The notes under the pieces are model-generated. The model searched no databases. It was not told where the DNA came from and saw only the letters and a program-made list of their open reading frames with translations. From Frankia sp. AiPa1 (GTDB taxonomy: Bacteria; Actinomycetota; Actinomycetes; Frankiales; Frankiaceae), in assembly GCF_023243075.1 (NCBI RefSeq), contig NZ_JALKFZ020000001.1:62001-126000 (forward strand): a stretch of 64,000 nt of DNA, read 5' to 3'. A program made the translations under genes and the position numbers. The stretch's first letter is position 1. Every line of letters begins with the position of its first letter. Below are positions 8,815-17,309 of the stretch, piece by piece.

Positions 8815-11202
8815 GTGACATCCCACTCCCGGCCGGCGCCACCGCCATCACCGCCGGAACCGGCCCACTACCGGGGGCCGGAGGAGGATCCGTCGGCGTG
8901 GCCGCGGCACGACCCACCGACGACGATCGTGCCCCGTCCCCGCGGGGCCCGTGGGAACCGCCAGCAGCAGCTGGGTTCGGGACCGCCCGCACACACCGCG
9001 GCGACGGACTGGACGGACCGGCAGAACCGGCAGCCAGCTCCCCTACCGGTGTCGGGCCGCCACCGCCCGGACCGGACTCCGCCGCCCCCGCACGCGTCGG
9101 CGCCGACCCGTTCCGCCGCACCGGTGCGTGGCGCGCAGACGACATCGCACCGGATACCGGTCCGTCTTCCCGCGATTTCCCCCGGCCGAACGTCCGCGCC
9201 GGTGTCGTCCCGGGCACCCGCTGCCGGGTCGTCTCGAGCACCGGGACGCCTTCCCGGCCTCGCCCCCGCCCATGCACCCGCGCGTCTGCCCACCGAGCCC
9301 GGACGGGTTTCGGCTGACCGTCGACACCGGCCGGCCGAGCCAGGCCATCGCGGCGCCGGTCGCGCGGACAGCCCGGTCGAGCGCAGGCATCCCGGCCCCG
9401 GCCCCGGGGCCGGGATCACCAGGGTCGGGACAGCAGCCAGCTCCGGGACGGCGAAAGCTGGCGGGCCCTCAGCGTGGAGCGCCTTCCCAGCCGGGCGGGA
9501 CACGCCCGTTCGAGGACGGGACACGCCCACGCGAGTGCGGCCCGCCCGGCCAGAACGCCTGCTTCCGCCGCATCTTGATCCTCGACGGCGCCGTCGACGG
9601 CGTCCGCTCCCGCAGCGTCTGATCCTCGCGACGTGCGCGGCGCTGTCCGGGCTGGTGCTCGCCTGCACCTCGCTCGGCTGGGCGGCCTATCGCCATTTCG
9701 ACGACGCCGTCACCCGGGAGAACTGGAACATCGCCGGAACGCGGCCGGTCGGCGCGGTGGGTGCCGAGAACATCCTGCTGCTCGGCGACGACAGCCGAGA
9801 GGGCACGGGCGGCGAGTACGGCACGGTGGACGGCGTCCGCTCGGACACGACGATCATCGTCCATCTCGCCCGGGACGGTTCGGCGACGCTGCTGTCGTTC
9901 CCGCGGGACATGCTGGTTCCGGTGCTTCCACGCGGCAAGGCGTCCGCCCACGACGGGCGGGCCAAGCTCACCGAGGTGCTGAACCTTGCCGGGGTCCCCG
10001 GGCTCGTCGCGACCCTGGAGTCGATCACCAACCTCAAGATCGACCACACGATCTCGATCGACCTCGCCGGCTTCCGCGCCATGACGGACGCCGTGGGCGG
10101 CGTCACCGTGTGCGTGACCCCCCTGCCGGACGGCAGCACCCGCAACCTGCACGACATCATGTCCGGCTGGAACGGCCAGCTCGGCGAGAACCGGCTGGAC
10201 GGAAGGTCCGCCCTCGCCTACGTCCGCACCCGGTACTCGCTCGGTGACGAACGGCTGCGCATCCTGCGCCAGCAGCAGTTCCTCGACCGGCTGCTGCAGG
10301 CCGCGACCAGCGCGGGTGTGCTGACCAACCCGGCGAAGATCTCCGCACTGCTCGGCGCGGTCGGCAGCTCGCTGCGGGTCGACTCCGGACTGGACCAGGC
10401 CGCTCTGCTCGGCCTCGCCCGCAGAGCCAGCCAGGCCGGCAGGCAGACCCGGTTCCTCACCGTTCCCACCCGCATAGCCCTGCCCGCCGACGGCGCGATC
10501 GACAGCCGCGGCACCGTGCCGCCGCACGGCGCCGTGCTCATCGCCGACCAGGCCGGACTGGACCGCATCCTCACCCCGCTGCTGCCCGCGGGCGTGACGC
10601 TCCCGACCGCCGACCCCGAGAGCACCCCCGGGGCGGCGTCCGCCGGCGCGGCCCCGTTGCCGTCGGTGCCGTCTTCCTCGGTGGTCGTGTCCGCCGTCCG
10701 CAACGCCACGCAGCGCACCGGACTCGCCGCCCGCACAGTCGACGGCCTGCGGGCTCTCGGATTCACTGGACCGATGACGACCTCGACGACCGTCGCCGCG
10801 GACCGGACGGAGATCTACTACCCGCCGCGGCTGCAGGACCAGGCCCGCGTCCTCGCCGCCCGTCTGCCGGGCAGCCGCCTGGTGGCGGGTACCGCACCAG
10901 CGCCCGTACCAGCGCCAACATCGGGCGCAGGCGCCGGGGCGACCGGCTCCACCGGCGGCCTCGGCGGTTCCGCGGGCACCACGGCGACCTCTTCCGCATC
11001 GGGCCCGGCAGGCTCCGCGGCGGGCGCGCAGGGAATCGTCGTCGTCCTCGGCGCCGATTTCCGCGGGCTGACCACGACCGGATCGTCCTCGGCGCGCAGC
11101 ACACCGGCCGCCAGCGCCACCCCGGGCGACGCCGCGTCCGCGATCACGGGCATCACGTCCGCGGCCGCCGGTACCCCCGCCGACACCTCCTGCACGCCGT
11201 GA
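8815..11202 (+). CDS. LytR-CpsA-Psr (LCP) family protein with long disordered N-terminus
   Basis: The 795-residue protein is a paralogue of the LCP protein at 3318-4979. A Pro/Arg-rich, probably disordered cytosolic region of about 265 residues precedes one membrane helix (about 268-290). The LCP domain shows ILLLGDDSREG, RSDTTIIVHL and SFPRDMLV, and a LytR C-terminal domain begins near 619 (VVVSAVRNATQRTGLAART). A Thr/Gly/Ala-rich linker with many short repeats follows. GTG 8815 has AAGGAG 12 nt upstream. The predicted role is ligation of a lipid-linked glycopolymer to peptidoglycan. Its stop overlaps the next gene by 4 nt (GTGA), implying translational coupling. Confidence 0.92.
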   Translation: MTSHSRPAPPPSPPEPAHYRGPEEDPSAWPRHDPPTTIVPRPRGARGNRQQQLGSGPPAHTAATDWTDRQNRQPAPLPVSGRHRPDRTPPPPHASAPTRSAAPVRGAQTTSHRIPVRLPAISPGRTSAPVSSRAPAAGSSRAPGRLPGLAPAHAPARLPTEPGRVSADRRHRPAEPGHRGAGRADSPVERRHPGPGPGAGITRVGTAASSGTAKAGGPSAWSAFPAGRDTPVRGRDTPTRVRPARPERLLPPHLDPRRRRRRRPLPQRLILATCAALSGLVLACTSLGWAAYRHFDDAVTRENWNIAGTRPVGAVGAENILLLGDDSREGTGGEYGTVDGVRSDTTIIVHLARDGSATLLSFPRDMLVPVLPRGKASAHDGRAKLTEVLNLAGVPGLVATLESITNLKIDHTISIDLAGFRAMTDAVGGVTVCVTPLPDGSTRNLHDIMSGWNGQLGENRLDGRSALAYVRTRYSLGDERLRILRQQQFLDRLLQAATSAGVLTNPAKISALLGAVGSSLRVDSGLDQAALLGLARRASQAGRQTRFLTVPTRIALPADGAIDSRGTVPPHGAVLIADQAGLDRILTPLLPAGVTLPTADPESTPGAASAGAAPLPSVPSSSVVVSAVRNATQRTGLAARTVDGLRALGFTGPMTTSTTVAADRTEIYYPPRLQDQARVLAARLPGSRLVAGTAPAPVPAPTSGAGAGATGSTGGLGGSAGTTATSSASGPAGSAAGAQGIVVVLGADFRGLTTTGSSSARSTPAASATPGDAASAITGITSAAAGTPADTSCTP

Positions 11203-12269
11203 CCGCCCCCTCCGCGCGGCTGGCACTCCCGGCCGGCCTGACCTCCGCGGCGCATCTGGTGACCACGTCCGCGCCGACACCGACGCAAGGCCCGCCCGGC
11301 GACCACACGCCATCCGGGCAGGCCCCGACGACGGTCGGCTCGGGAGCTTTGGGAACGGGCGCGCGCGGTGTCGCCGACCTGCTCGCCCGCCGGGTCGCCG
11401 CCGACCCGGCTCGCCCGCTCGTGACGTTCTACGACGACGCGACGGGCGAGCGCGTCGAGTTCTCCGCGACGACGCTCGACAACTGGGTGGCCAAGACCGC
11501 GAACCTTCTGGTGGACACCCTCGGCCTCGGGCCAGGCGACCAGGTGGGGATGGACCTACCGACCCACTGGCTCGCCCTGGTCGTGGCCCTGGCCACCTGG
11601 TCCGTCGGCGGCGAGCTACTCCTCGTCGATCGCACGGACGGCAGTGTCGATCATGCGGATGGCGGCCCGCCGGACGCTACTCGCCCGGGCGCCTCCCGAC
11701 TCGGCGCCACCCGACTGGGTGCGCTGTTCATCGCGGAGGACCGGCTCGACGCGACCGGTGAGCTGGTCACCGAGGAGACCGTCGCGCTTTCGCTGCGCCC
11801 TCTGGGCGGGAGAATGACCCGGTCCGTTCCCGGTGTACTGGACTTCGCCGCCGAGGTACCGCCGCACGGTGACCGTTTCGTCCCGCCGCCGGCACCGCCG
11901 GCGCAGCTCGAGCTGGTACAGGCCGCGCTGCGCACGACGCACGCGTGGCGGCTCGCGGCGCCGGACCGGCTTCTGGTCACCGCCGCGCCGCACAGCGCGC
12001 CGGGGCTTCTCGGCGGCCTGCTCGCTCCTTTGGCGGCCGGGGCATCCGTCGTTCTGTGCCGGCGGCTCGACCCTGACCTGCTCAGCCGTCGCCTGCGGAC
12101 CGAACGCGTCACCGCGATCGTGGCCGCCACGCCGACCGACGCCGCATTCCCGGCGGGCGCTGCCGCGGACGGGGCCGCCGACCGCGCGGGTGACGGGAAG
12201 GGTGACGCGGCGGCCCGCGCGGGCTCCGCGACGGGGGTGCGAGCCCTTCACCTGCCACCTCCGGACTGA
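11199..12269 (+). CDS. TIGR03089 family protein (AMP-binding-like)
   Basis: The 356-residue product begins with a region found in TIGR03089 proteins: GVADLLARRVAADPARPLVT, then FYDDATGERVEFSATTLDNW and a long helical segment (VAKTANLLVDTLGLGPGDQV). It resembles the N-terminal part of adenylate-forming enzymes but is far too short to be a full ligase and lacks the AMP-binding signature, so catalysis is doubtful. The family typically sits beside LCP and rhamnose genes in Actinobacteria, as here. The start overlaps the LCP stop by 4 nt. An Asp/Gly/Ala-rich insertion near residues 145-175 and a variable C-terminus look species-specific. Confidence 0.8.
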   Translation: MTAPSARLALPAGLTSAAHLVTTSAPTPTQGPPGDHTPSGQAPTTVGSGALGTGARGVADLLARRVAADPARPLVTFYDDATGERVEFSATTLDNWVAKTANLLVDTLGLGPGDQVGMDLPTHWLALVVALATWSVGGELLLVDRTDGSVDHADGGPPDATRPGASRLGATRLGALFIAEDRLDATGELVTEETVALSLRPLGGRMTRSVPGVLDFAAEVPPHGDRFVPPPAPPAQLELVQAALRTTHAWRLAAPDRLLVTAAPHSAPGLLGGLLAPLAAGASVVLCRRLDPDLLSRRLRTERVTAIVAATPTDAAFPAGAAADGAADRAGDGKGDAAARAGSATGVRALHLPPPD

Positions 12270-12488
12270 AACCACCCCGTTCAGGGTGAGGGATGACCCC
12301 TTGCGGATGAGGCACGATGGCGCTCCACGTCCAGCCGGCCGTCGTGGGTATTAGCTACGCTAGGGAGTCGACGCGTCACCCATGGAGCTGGTGACGCGTC
12401 CGACCGAGGCGAGGCCATGGTTCTGGCTCCGCCCGGGCAGCCGATATCCCCGGAACGGTTGATCTCCCTCGAAGCGGAGGAGCCAAGC

Positions 12489-14000
12489 GTGGGTGGACAG
12501 ATCAACGCGCCGATCAGCGTCATCGGCACCGGCTATCTGGGCGCCACCCACGCGGTGTGCATGGCCGAACTCGGCTTCGAGGTTCTCGGTGTCGACATCG
12601 ACGCCAACCGGATCCGCCGGCTGGCCGCGGGCGAGGTTCCCTTCTACGAGCCGGGGCTGGGCGCCCTGCTCCGCAGGAACCTCGCGGCGGGCCGGCTTAC
12701 CTTCTCCCGCTCGCTCGCGGAGGCCGTCGACCATGCCGACGTGCACTTCATCTGCGTCGGGACACCCCAGCGCCCCGACTCGCAGGCCGCTGACCTGCGT
12801 CATGTGGACGCGGCGGTCAGCGGGCTGATCACCGCCGGCCTCGGGCCGCGCGCCCTCGTGGTCGGCAAGTCGACGGTCCCGGTGGGCACCGCCGCGCGGC
12901 TCGAGGCTCGCATCAGCGCCGCCATGCCCGGCGCCGAGCTCGCCTGGAATCCCGAGTTCCTGCGCGAGGGCTTCGCCGTGGACGACACCCTGCATCCCGA
13001 CCGGCTGGTCTTCGGGGTCGCACCCGGCGGGCGGGCCGAGACCGTCCTGCGCGCACTCTACGCCCCGATGATCGACGACGGGACGCCCGTCGTCGTCACC
13101 GACTACGCCACCGCGGAGCTGGTGAAGGTCGCCGCGAACGCGTTCCTGGCCACGAAGATCTCCTTTATCAACGCCATGGCCGAGGTGTGCGACGCTGCCG
13201 GAGCCGACGTCGTCGACCTCGCCGGCGCCCTGGCCCACGACGACCGGATCGGGCCCCTGTTCCTGCGGGCCGGCATCGGGTTCGGCGGCGGATGCCTGCC
13301 CAAGGATGTGCGGGCCTTTCAGGCCCGCGGCCGTGACCTGGGCGTCGGCCCGGCGCTCGCCTTTCTCGGCGAGGTGGACTCGATCAACGCCCGGGCCCGG
13401 GAACGGGCGGTGGACCTGGCCCGTGAGGTCCTCGGCGGCGACCCGGTCAACCGGGCGGTCGCCGTGCTGGGCGCCGCGTTCAAGCCGAACTCTGACGACA
13501 TCCGCGATTCACCGGCACTGGGTGTAGCCACCGCGCTGCGCCGAGCCGGCGCGCTCGTCGCCGTGTACGACCCGGCCGCGACGGCGAACGTGCGGGCTCG
13601 CCATCCGAACCTGCACGTCGCCGACTCGGTGATCGGCGCGGTGTCGGGTGCCGAGCTCGTGCTGGTCCTGACCGAATGGCCGGAGTTCCGTGATCTCGAC
13701 CCGTCCGCCCTGCGCCGACACGTCGCCCGGCCGGTCGTCATCGACGGCCGGGGCGTTCTTGACCCGCTCGCCTGGCGGGCAGCCGGCTGGACCTACCGAG
13801 CCCTCGGCCGGCCGGCCGGCCCGGGCATGACCCGTCACGCCGCCTCGAGCCAGCTGCGAGAGCGGCTCCAGGCGGACCCGCGCCATCCGGATCACCAGCT
13901 GTCCGAGCGGCACCGCTCAGAGCGGAACCTCCACCAGGGCGCCGGTGTCCACCTGGTAGACGAAGCCGCGCACCGACGTCGTGGCCTGCAAAAACGGTGA
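12489..14000 (+). CDS. UDP-glucose 6-dehydrogenase
   Basis: The enzyme oxidises UDP-glucose (or a related UDP/GDP sugar) to the uronic acid using two NAD+. The 503-residue product shows the Rossmann motif VIGTGYLGA, FYEPGLG, the NPEFLREG motif and the catalytic Cys in GIGFGGGCLPKD. A C-terminal UDP-binding domain follows (AAFKPNSDDIRDSP). GTG 12489 follows GGAGGAG at a good distance; the frame is open 72 nt further upstream but less likely coding. A candidate -10 TACGCT lies at 12356-12361. Family members usually end near TYRALGRP, so the last 60 or so residues are an unusual tail, partly antisense to the carbonic anhydrase gene. Confidence 0.93.
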   Translation: MGGQINAPISVIGTGYLGATHAVCMAELGFEVLGVDIDANRIRRLAAGEVPFYEPGLGALLRRNLAAGRLTFSRSLAEAVDHADVHFICVGTPQRPDSQAADLRHVDAAVSGLITAGLGPRALVVGKSTVPVGTAARLEARISAAMPGAELAWNPEFLREGFAVDDTLHPDRLVFGVAPGGRAETVLRALYAPMIDDGTPVVVTDYATAELVKVAANAFLATKISFINAMAEVCDAAGADVVDLAGALAHDDRIGPLFLRAGIGFGGGCLPKDVRAFQARGRDLGVGPALAFLGEVDSINARARERAVDLAREVLGGDPVNRAVAVLGAAFKPNSDDIRDSPALGVATALRRAGALVAVYDPAATANVRARHPNLHVADSVIGAVSGAELVLVLTEWPEFRDLDPSALRRHVARPVVIDGRGVLDPLAWRAAGWTYRALGRPAGPGMTRHAASSQLRERLQADPRHPDHQLSERHRSERNLHQGAGVHLVDEAAHRRRGLQKR

Positions 14001-14579
14001 GGACCGCAGGATACGCAGCGACAGCCGGACGTCCTCCTCGACGTTCTCGAACGCCTGCACCGACCACTCCGGCCGAACTCCGGTGTCGCGTTCGAGCTGG
14101 TCGCGGAATCCGACATCAGTGATCATCTCCATGCCGCAGCCCGTATGGTGCAGCAGGATGATCTCGCGCGTACCGAGGGCGTTCTGGCTCACCGCGAGCG
14201 ATCGCACGATGTCCGTGGTGACAACCCCGCCGGCGTTGCGCAGGATGTGCGCGTCCCCCTCGGCGAGGCCCAGCAGTGCCTCGACGTTGATGCGGGCATC
14301 CATGCAGGCCACCACGGCGACGCCGAGCTCCGGCGGGGCCGGGAGCGCCCCGCGCAGCCCCGCCTCCTCCCGGCGGGCCGGGTTGCCGGCAGCGTAGGTC
14401 AGCAGGGTCGCCGTCGCCGTCGCCCCGTCATCCACCGCACCCGCCGGGCGCGGCCTGCCCACGGCTCCCGTCCCGGTGGGTGCCACGGCCCCGACGGGTC
14501 CCACTGCCCCTCGCTGTGCCGCCTGACCTGGCACCGCCGACTCGTTGACGTCCGTCACGACCTGTCGCTGAACTGACAT
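13917..14579 (-). CDS. beta-carbonic anhydrase
   Basis: Beta-class enzymes interconvert CO2 and bicarbonate at a zinc site. The ligands are visible: Cys and Asp-Arg in VACMDARIN, and His and Cys in LLHHTGCGM. The C-terminal half matches the small (about 165-residue) actinobacterial type. Upstream lies a Gly/Ala/Pro-rich stretch of about 48 residues. ATG 14579 (start MSVQRQVV) keeps this stretch. GTG 14435 would remove it and give a 172-residue protein of normal family length. Neither has a convincing ribosome-binding site. The last 84 nt overlap the 3' end of the convergent UDP-glucose dehydrogenase gene. Bicarbonate could serve the acyl-CoA carboxylase encoded nearby, but that is inference. 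Confidence 0.93.
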   Translation of the reverse strand: MSVQRQVVTDVNESAVPGQAAQRGAVGPVGAVAPTGTGAVGRPRPAGAVDDGATATATLLTYAAGNPARREEAGLRGALPAPPELGVAVVACMDARINVEALLGLAEGDAHILRNAGGVVTTDIVRSLAVSQNALGTREIILLHHTGCGMEMITDVGFRDQLERDTGVRPEWSVQAFENVEEDVRLSLRILRSSPFLQATTSVRGFVYQVDTGALVEVPL

Positions 14580-14805
14580 CGCCATCAGCCGCGCAGCCGC
14601 GCGCCGACGTGGACCGAGTGACTGTCTGCGCAGTTCATGGTGTCCATCCCTCCCGATCGATGGTGCCGTGTCCCGCGATGTCAGGATGCCGTCCCGCTGC
14701 CCGGGCTCGCCAGCAATCCCCACATTCGTCAGCTCCGCCACTCCGCATCGCCCACCGCTACGGAACCATTGCATCACCCACCGTAGAACGGGGAACACCG
14801 CTACG

Positions 14806-15492
14806 GTGGATCAGACACCGAGCACCGACGATCCGATCGCTGTCGGCGACATCACGTCCGGAGGGTCGACGGCCGCGGCGGCCCTCCCGGCGCCCGACGG
14901 AGGGGGTGGCCCGGCGTCGGTCTCCACGCAGCCGGTACTCTCCTCGGGTGGTGAGATTCGATCGAGGCCGCCCGTGGTGAAGCACCGACAGGCACGGTCG
15001 CCGGTGCACGTACTCATCCATGAGGTGGGCAAGTTCGGGCTGGTCGGCGGCGTCTGCTACGCCATCGACTTCCTGGTTTCCAACCTGTGCCACACGCTTC
15101 TGGGAATGGGCCCACTCAGCGCGAAGACGATCTCGACTGTGGTCGCGGCCACCTTTTCCTATATCGGGAACCGGCAGTGGTCCTTCAACCACCGAGCCCG
15201 CACCGGCCTGCGTCGCGAGTACGCGCTGTTCTTCGCTCTGAACGCGATCGGCCTGGTGATCGCGCTTGGCTGTCTCGGGTTCGCCCGTTACGTGCTCGAC
15301 CTGCGCGGTGTCCTCGCCTTCAACCTGTTCGGCAACGTGATCGGCACCGGGCTCGGCACCGTGTTCCGTTTCTGGGCGTACAAGAAGTGGGTCTTCCTGC
15401 ACCCGGACGACCCCAAGGCGTCGCCCCGGCCCACCACCCTCACCACGGACACCCGCCCACAGCGAGTCCCGGAGCACGCCGGGCGGGTCTGA
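14806..15492 (+). CDS. GtrA family membrane protein
   Basis: GtrA proteins are small four-helix membrane proteins implicated in moving polyprenyl-phosphate sugars across the membrane. After about 70 polar residues the 228-residue product has four hydrophobic segments: GLVGGVCYAIDFLVSN, TISTVVAATFSYIGN, ALFFALNAIGLVIALG and FNLFGNVIGTGLGTV. The family features NRQWSFNHRA, FRFWAYKKWVF and the short tail all fit. Start GTG 14806 is a choice: the frame is open further upstream, and an internal GTG near 14980 would give a shorter, more typical N-terminus. It is divergent from the carbonic anhydrase gene and fits the polysaccharide theme upstream. Confidence 0.87.
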   Translation: MDQTPSTDDPIAVGDITSGGSTAAAALPAPDGGGGPASVSTQPVLSSGGEIRSRPPVVKHRQARSPVHVLIHEVGKFGLVGGVCYAIDFLVSNLCHTLLGMGPLSAKTISTVVAATFSYIGNRQWSFNHRARTGLRREYALFFALNAIGLVIALGCLGFARYVLDLRGVLAFNLFGNVIGTGLGTVFRFWAYKKWVFLHPDDPKASPRPTTLTTDTRPQRVPEHAGRV

Positions 15493-15845
15493 TCACGGTC
15501 GTGACCGCCGGGATCCGGATCGCCGCGGCCGGCTTCGGTGTTCCCGCGAACGCCCTGATCGTCACATCGATACCGATCGTTCCCTCTGCGCCGATCACCC
15601 CCTCTGCACTGATCGCCCCATCGATGCCGGTCGGCCGTTCGGTGTCCAGAAGGCGACCGTCTACCCGCTTCGCCGGCCGACCCCCTACCATCGGTACGAA
15701 CCTGGTCTGGGGCTGACCGTCCGCGGTGCCCCGTCGCCCACCGGGTACCAGCGCAACGGAGTGGCCGACCATCAGGATGCCGTTCCCTCCGGCGCGACGG
15801 AATGCGCACGGCAAGCGCCTTCGCGCGGCACAGGAGGAACGCATC

Positions 15846-17174
15846 ATGCAGCCACCGGGCTCCCGCTACCCGGACCCGGACCCGGACCCGTACGACGAGC
15901 AGACCCGCATCGTGGGCGAGGAGCCCGGCGGATGGCCGTCGAACAGCGGATATCCGAACAGCTCGGCCGGATACTCCGACCCGGCGCAGCCCGGCGGCGA
16001 GGAGCCGCAGACCCAGGTCCTGCCGGACGGCTACGCGACGAACGCGTACTCGGGTCCCGGTCAGGCCGGTGGCAGTGGCGGCTATCCGCCGCCCAGGCCA
16101 GGCGGCGCGGCCCCCGGCGGCTACGGTCAGGATCCCTACGCCGGCCAGGGCGGGTCGCAGGCGGACCCGTACGGCACCCCATCCGCCGGGTACCAGCAGC
16201 AGTCGGGGTATGCGGCGCCGGGCGGCTATTCGTCCCCGTCCGGCTATCCGGAGGGTGGCTACCCCGAGACCGGGTCCGGGGGCGCCCAGAGCTACGGACA
16301 GCAGGGCTACGCGCAGCAGAGCTACGGACAGCAGGGTTACGCGCAGCAGGGTTACGGACAGCCCGGCTACCCTGCCGCCGGGCAGTACCAACAGCCCCAT
16401 GACCAGCAGGGCTACGGACAGCAGGGTTATGACCAGCAGGGCTATCCGACGCAGGGCTATCCGCCTGCGGGCGGTTACGGCGGTTACCCGCCTACCGGCG
16501 GCGGGCCGGGGCAGGGCGGCTCGGGCCGCAAGCGAGCCCTGATCATCGGAGCGGCCGCGGCCGTCGTGCTGCTCCTCATCATCATCATTCCCGTCATCCT
16601 GCTCAGTGGCGGTTCGGACGACAAGGACAAGCCGACGGTCTCCGCATCGGCGCCTCCTGTCGTGAGCACGTCGGCACCGACCACCCCCAGCCCGACACCG
16701 TCGGACTCGCCCAGCCCGTCCCCGAGCCTGTCAGCGAGCGCGGCCGGCGGGCTGAGTCCCGCGGAAAGCTCGCTGCTGGCCACGTTGGACACCTCCTCGA
16801 TGACCGACTGCGAGCCGAACAGCGCGGCCGAGGGCGGCCACATCCTGGCCTCGCTCTACTGCCACTCCGACGATGGCAAGGTCGTCGCCGCGTACTCCTA
16901 CGCCACCCGTAGCGACCTCGACGCCGACGTCGAGGTGCGCAAGTCCCTGGTGACCACCACGGATGGCACCTGTAAGAGCGGCCAGGACGAGGTCTTCACC
17001 TGGAACTTCCACGAGGGCCAGACAGTAGGCACCGCGATCTGCAACACCCGCAGCAGCGATCACTTCCTCTACTGGTCATACAACTCCAAACTGGTCGGGT
17101 TCATGGCCACGGGATCCGACGGCGCCGCGCTGTACGAGTGGTGGAGCAGCTTTGATCCGGTTCCGCAAGGCTGA
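15846..17174 (+). CDS. triad protein 1: QGY-repeat tail, membrane helix, four-Cys ectodomain
   Basis: First of three tandem paralogues; function unknown. The 442-residue protein has a cytosolic tail of about 228 residues rich in Gly, Gln, Tyr and Pro, with repeated [13 protein letters not shown] units at about 145-205. One membrane helix follows (about 230-254, rich in Ile/Val/Leu), then a Ser/Pro/Thr linker and a C-terminal ectodomain (about 305-442). The ectodomain has four Cys (contexts TDCEP, LYCHS, GTCKS, AICNT), a [11 protein letters not shown] segment and a terminal WWSSFDP. The tail also carries two acidic-Thr motifs, DEQTRIV (Thr20) and EPQTQV (Thr56). ATG 15846 follows AGGAGGAA. There is no signal peptide, so type II topology (C-terminus outside) is inferred. 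Confidence 0.85.
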   Translation: MQPPGSRYPDPDPDPYDEQTRIVGEEPGGWPSNSGYPNSSAGYSDPAQPGGEEPQTQVLPDGYATNAYSGPGQAGGSGGYPPPRPGGAAPGGYGQDPYAGQGGSQADPYGTPSAGYQQQSGYAAPGGYSSPSGYPEGGYPETGSGGAQSYGQQGYAQQSYGQQGYAQQGYGQPGYPAAGQYQQPHDQQGYGQQGYDQQGYPTQGYPPAGGYGGYPPTGGGPGQGGSGRKRALIIGAAAAVVLLLIIIIPVILLSGGSDDKDKPTVSASAPPVVSTSAPTTPSPTPSDSPSPSPSLSASAAGGLSPAESSLLATLDTSSMTDCEPNSAAEGGHILASLYCHSDDGKVVAAYSYATRSDLDADVEVRKSLVTTTDGTCKSGQDEVFTWNFHEGQTVGTAICNTRSSDHFLYWSYNSKLVGFMATGSDGAALYEWWSSFDPVPQG

Positions 17175-17209
17175 GCCATCCCGGATCTTGGCGATCTCGG
17201 CGGGCGGCA

Positions 17210-17241
17210 ATAGGGCTGCATTTGTTCACCAGTAGCCCTAT
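17210..17241. terminator. hairpin between triad genes 1 and 2
   Basis: An 8-bp perfect inverted repeat, atagggct at 17210-17217 and agccctat at 17234-17241, is separated by 16 nt. It lies 36 nt after the first stop codon and upstream of a candidate -10 (TACGCT, 17270-17275). It could be a weak terminator or an operator for the second gene. Confidence 0.45.
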
Positions 17242-17309
17242 ACCGAACGTATCCGGACGGTAATACGCCTACGCTGGGAACCGTATCCGTCACCAACTCG
17301 GGAGGAACC

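Noticed and set aside
9469..11313. Minus-strand frame of about 614 codons opposite the second LCP gene
   Set aside because: Antisense of LCP coding sequence with no recognisable motifs.
16280..16460. CRISPR-like repetition in triad gene 1
   Set aside because: The repeats are in-frame coding units (Gln-Gly-Tyr) with no spacer pattern and no cas genes.
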